From: an uncultured Flavobacteriaceae bacterium
Lineage (GTDB): Bacteria; Bacteroidota; Bacteroidia; Flavobacteriales; Flavobacteriaceae
NCBI GenBank assembly: GCA_947497145.1
Contig: CANMFQ010000013.1
Span: 1 to 64,000, forward strand
Direction of reading: 5' to 3'
Length of the DNA stretch: 64,000 nt
The notes beneath the pieces are model-generated. The model saw only the letters and a program-made list of their open reading frames with translations. It did not search any database and was not told the origin of the DNA. Shown here piece by piece: positions 63,756 through 64,000 of this stretch. Both the position numbers and the translations under genes were made by a program. Position 1 is the stretch's first letter. The number at the start of each line of letters is the position of its first letter.

Positions 63756-64000
63756 CTATGCTTCCAAGGCCTTTTTAACAAACACTTTTGCCAAATGTGT
63801 GCGGTATTCTTCGTCTGCAAAATGGTCACTCATCACCTCAACGCCATCTGTGGCATGTTCGGCGGCTTTACTACCCTCAGCAGCATAGGCATTTTCAACA
63901 GCTGTTGCTCGATACGGTGTGTCAGAAACTCCCGTTACGCCAACTTTTACTGCATCACCCTCTTTTACCACAGCGACACCAACAACCGCAAAACGCGATG
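63756..64000 (-). CDS. Partial second FAD subunit of a molybdenum hydroxylase (CoxM-like), cut by window edge
   Basis: The frame is open to the right edge, so the track's Met at 63971 is internal. The visible 81 codons read RFAVVGVAVVKEGDAVKVGVTGVSDTPYRATAVE, then ATDGVEVMSDHFADEEYRTHLAKVFVKKALEA. This is the C-terminal part of the CO_deh_flav_C domain, comparable to LTNVSAAPMRLDRGEA...YKRSILNTITQRMIRLAIE in the CoxM at 31272. The sequence is clearly distinct, so it belongs to a second xanthine-dehydrogenase-family enzyme. Partner subunits should lie beyond 64000, since nothing similar is between here and acn. Confidence 0.85.
   Translation of the reverse strand, partial: SRFAVVGVAVVKEGDAVKVGVTGVSDTPYRATAVENAYAAEGSKAAEHATDGVEVMSDHFADEEYRTHLAKVFVKKALEA

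Overview
The window is from a low-GC member of the Bacteroidota, most likely a marine flavobacterium (family Flavobacteriaceae). The evidence is a SusC/SusD pair, type IX secretion (T9SS) C-terminal sorting domains, candidate promoters of the TTTG / 17-23 nt / TAnnTTTG type, lipoprotein-rich surface genes, an acidic-tailed six-domain ribosomal protein S1, and a short crtI-crtB-crtZ carotenoid cluster. I cannot name the genus. No rRNA, CRISPR array or prophage is visible. One tRNA (Leu-GAG) is present.

Layout. (1) 1-1300 is a decayed accessory zone: a lipoprotein gene whose signal peptide is interrupted by a 19-base homopolymer, a dead tyrosine recombinase and other coding scraps. (2) 1.3-8.8 kb is housekeeping: rpsA with a structured leader, a LysM protein, cmk and lon, then an ECF sigma/anti-sigma pair. 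(3) 8.8-14.4 kb holds two cell-surface beta-repeat (DUF4097/DUF2807-like) proteins, a SulP anion transporter and an MBL-fold/double-rhodanese sulfur enzyme. (4) 14.4-24.6 kb is a second accessory zone. It has another dead recombinase tail with the same ~104 bp module as region 1, an RDD membrane protein, the 3' end of a group II intron, and a secreted-fibre locus ending in a 1546-residue protein with an S74 intramolecular-chaperone domain. A diverged IS982-type transposase sits inside that locus. (5) 24.7-32.1 kb is a complete aerobic form I CO dehydrogenase cluster (coxM-S-L-G-D-E and an xdhC-YHS fusion) transcribed leftward from a good candidate promoter. (6) 32.4-41.5 kb has ppgK, typA, a small outer-membrane protein, a large T9SS-exported lamin-tail/nuclease protein and kdsA. 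(7) 41.6-55.5 kb has a DUF3857/transglutaminase protein, a sulfatase, a seven-haem cytochrome, SusC/SusD and a large FG-GAP/ASPIC lipoprotein, consistent with uptake of a possibly sulfated polymer. (8) 55.8-59.7 kb has tRNA-Leu and a carotenoid operon headed by a MerR/B12-type (CarH/LitR-like) regulator. (9) 59.8-64 kb has a thioredoxin-fold protein that lacks both active-site cysteines, aconitase, a small lipoprotein and, cut by the right edge, a second FAD-subunit gene of the molybdenum-hydroxylase family.

How the parts fit. The cox genes supply the Mo/Cu-Fe/S-FAD enzyme plus maturation factors. The right-edge fragment suggests a second such enzyme close by. The carotenoid operon has a plausible light/B12 switch. 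The two recombinase remnants each abut a cassette-like gene through the same att-like module, which suggests a decayed cassette-capture system. A dispersed short palindromic repeat occurs three times, and one copy forms the 3' end of the fibre gene.
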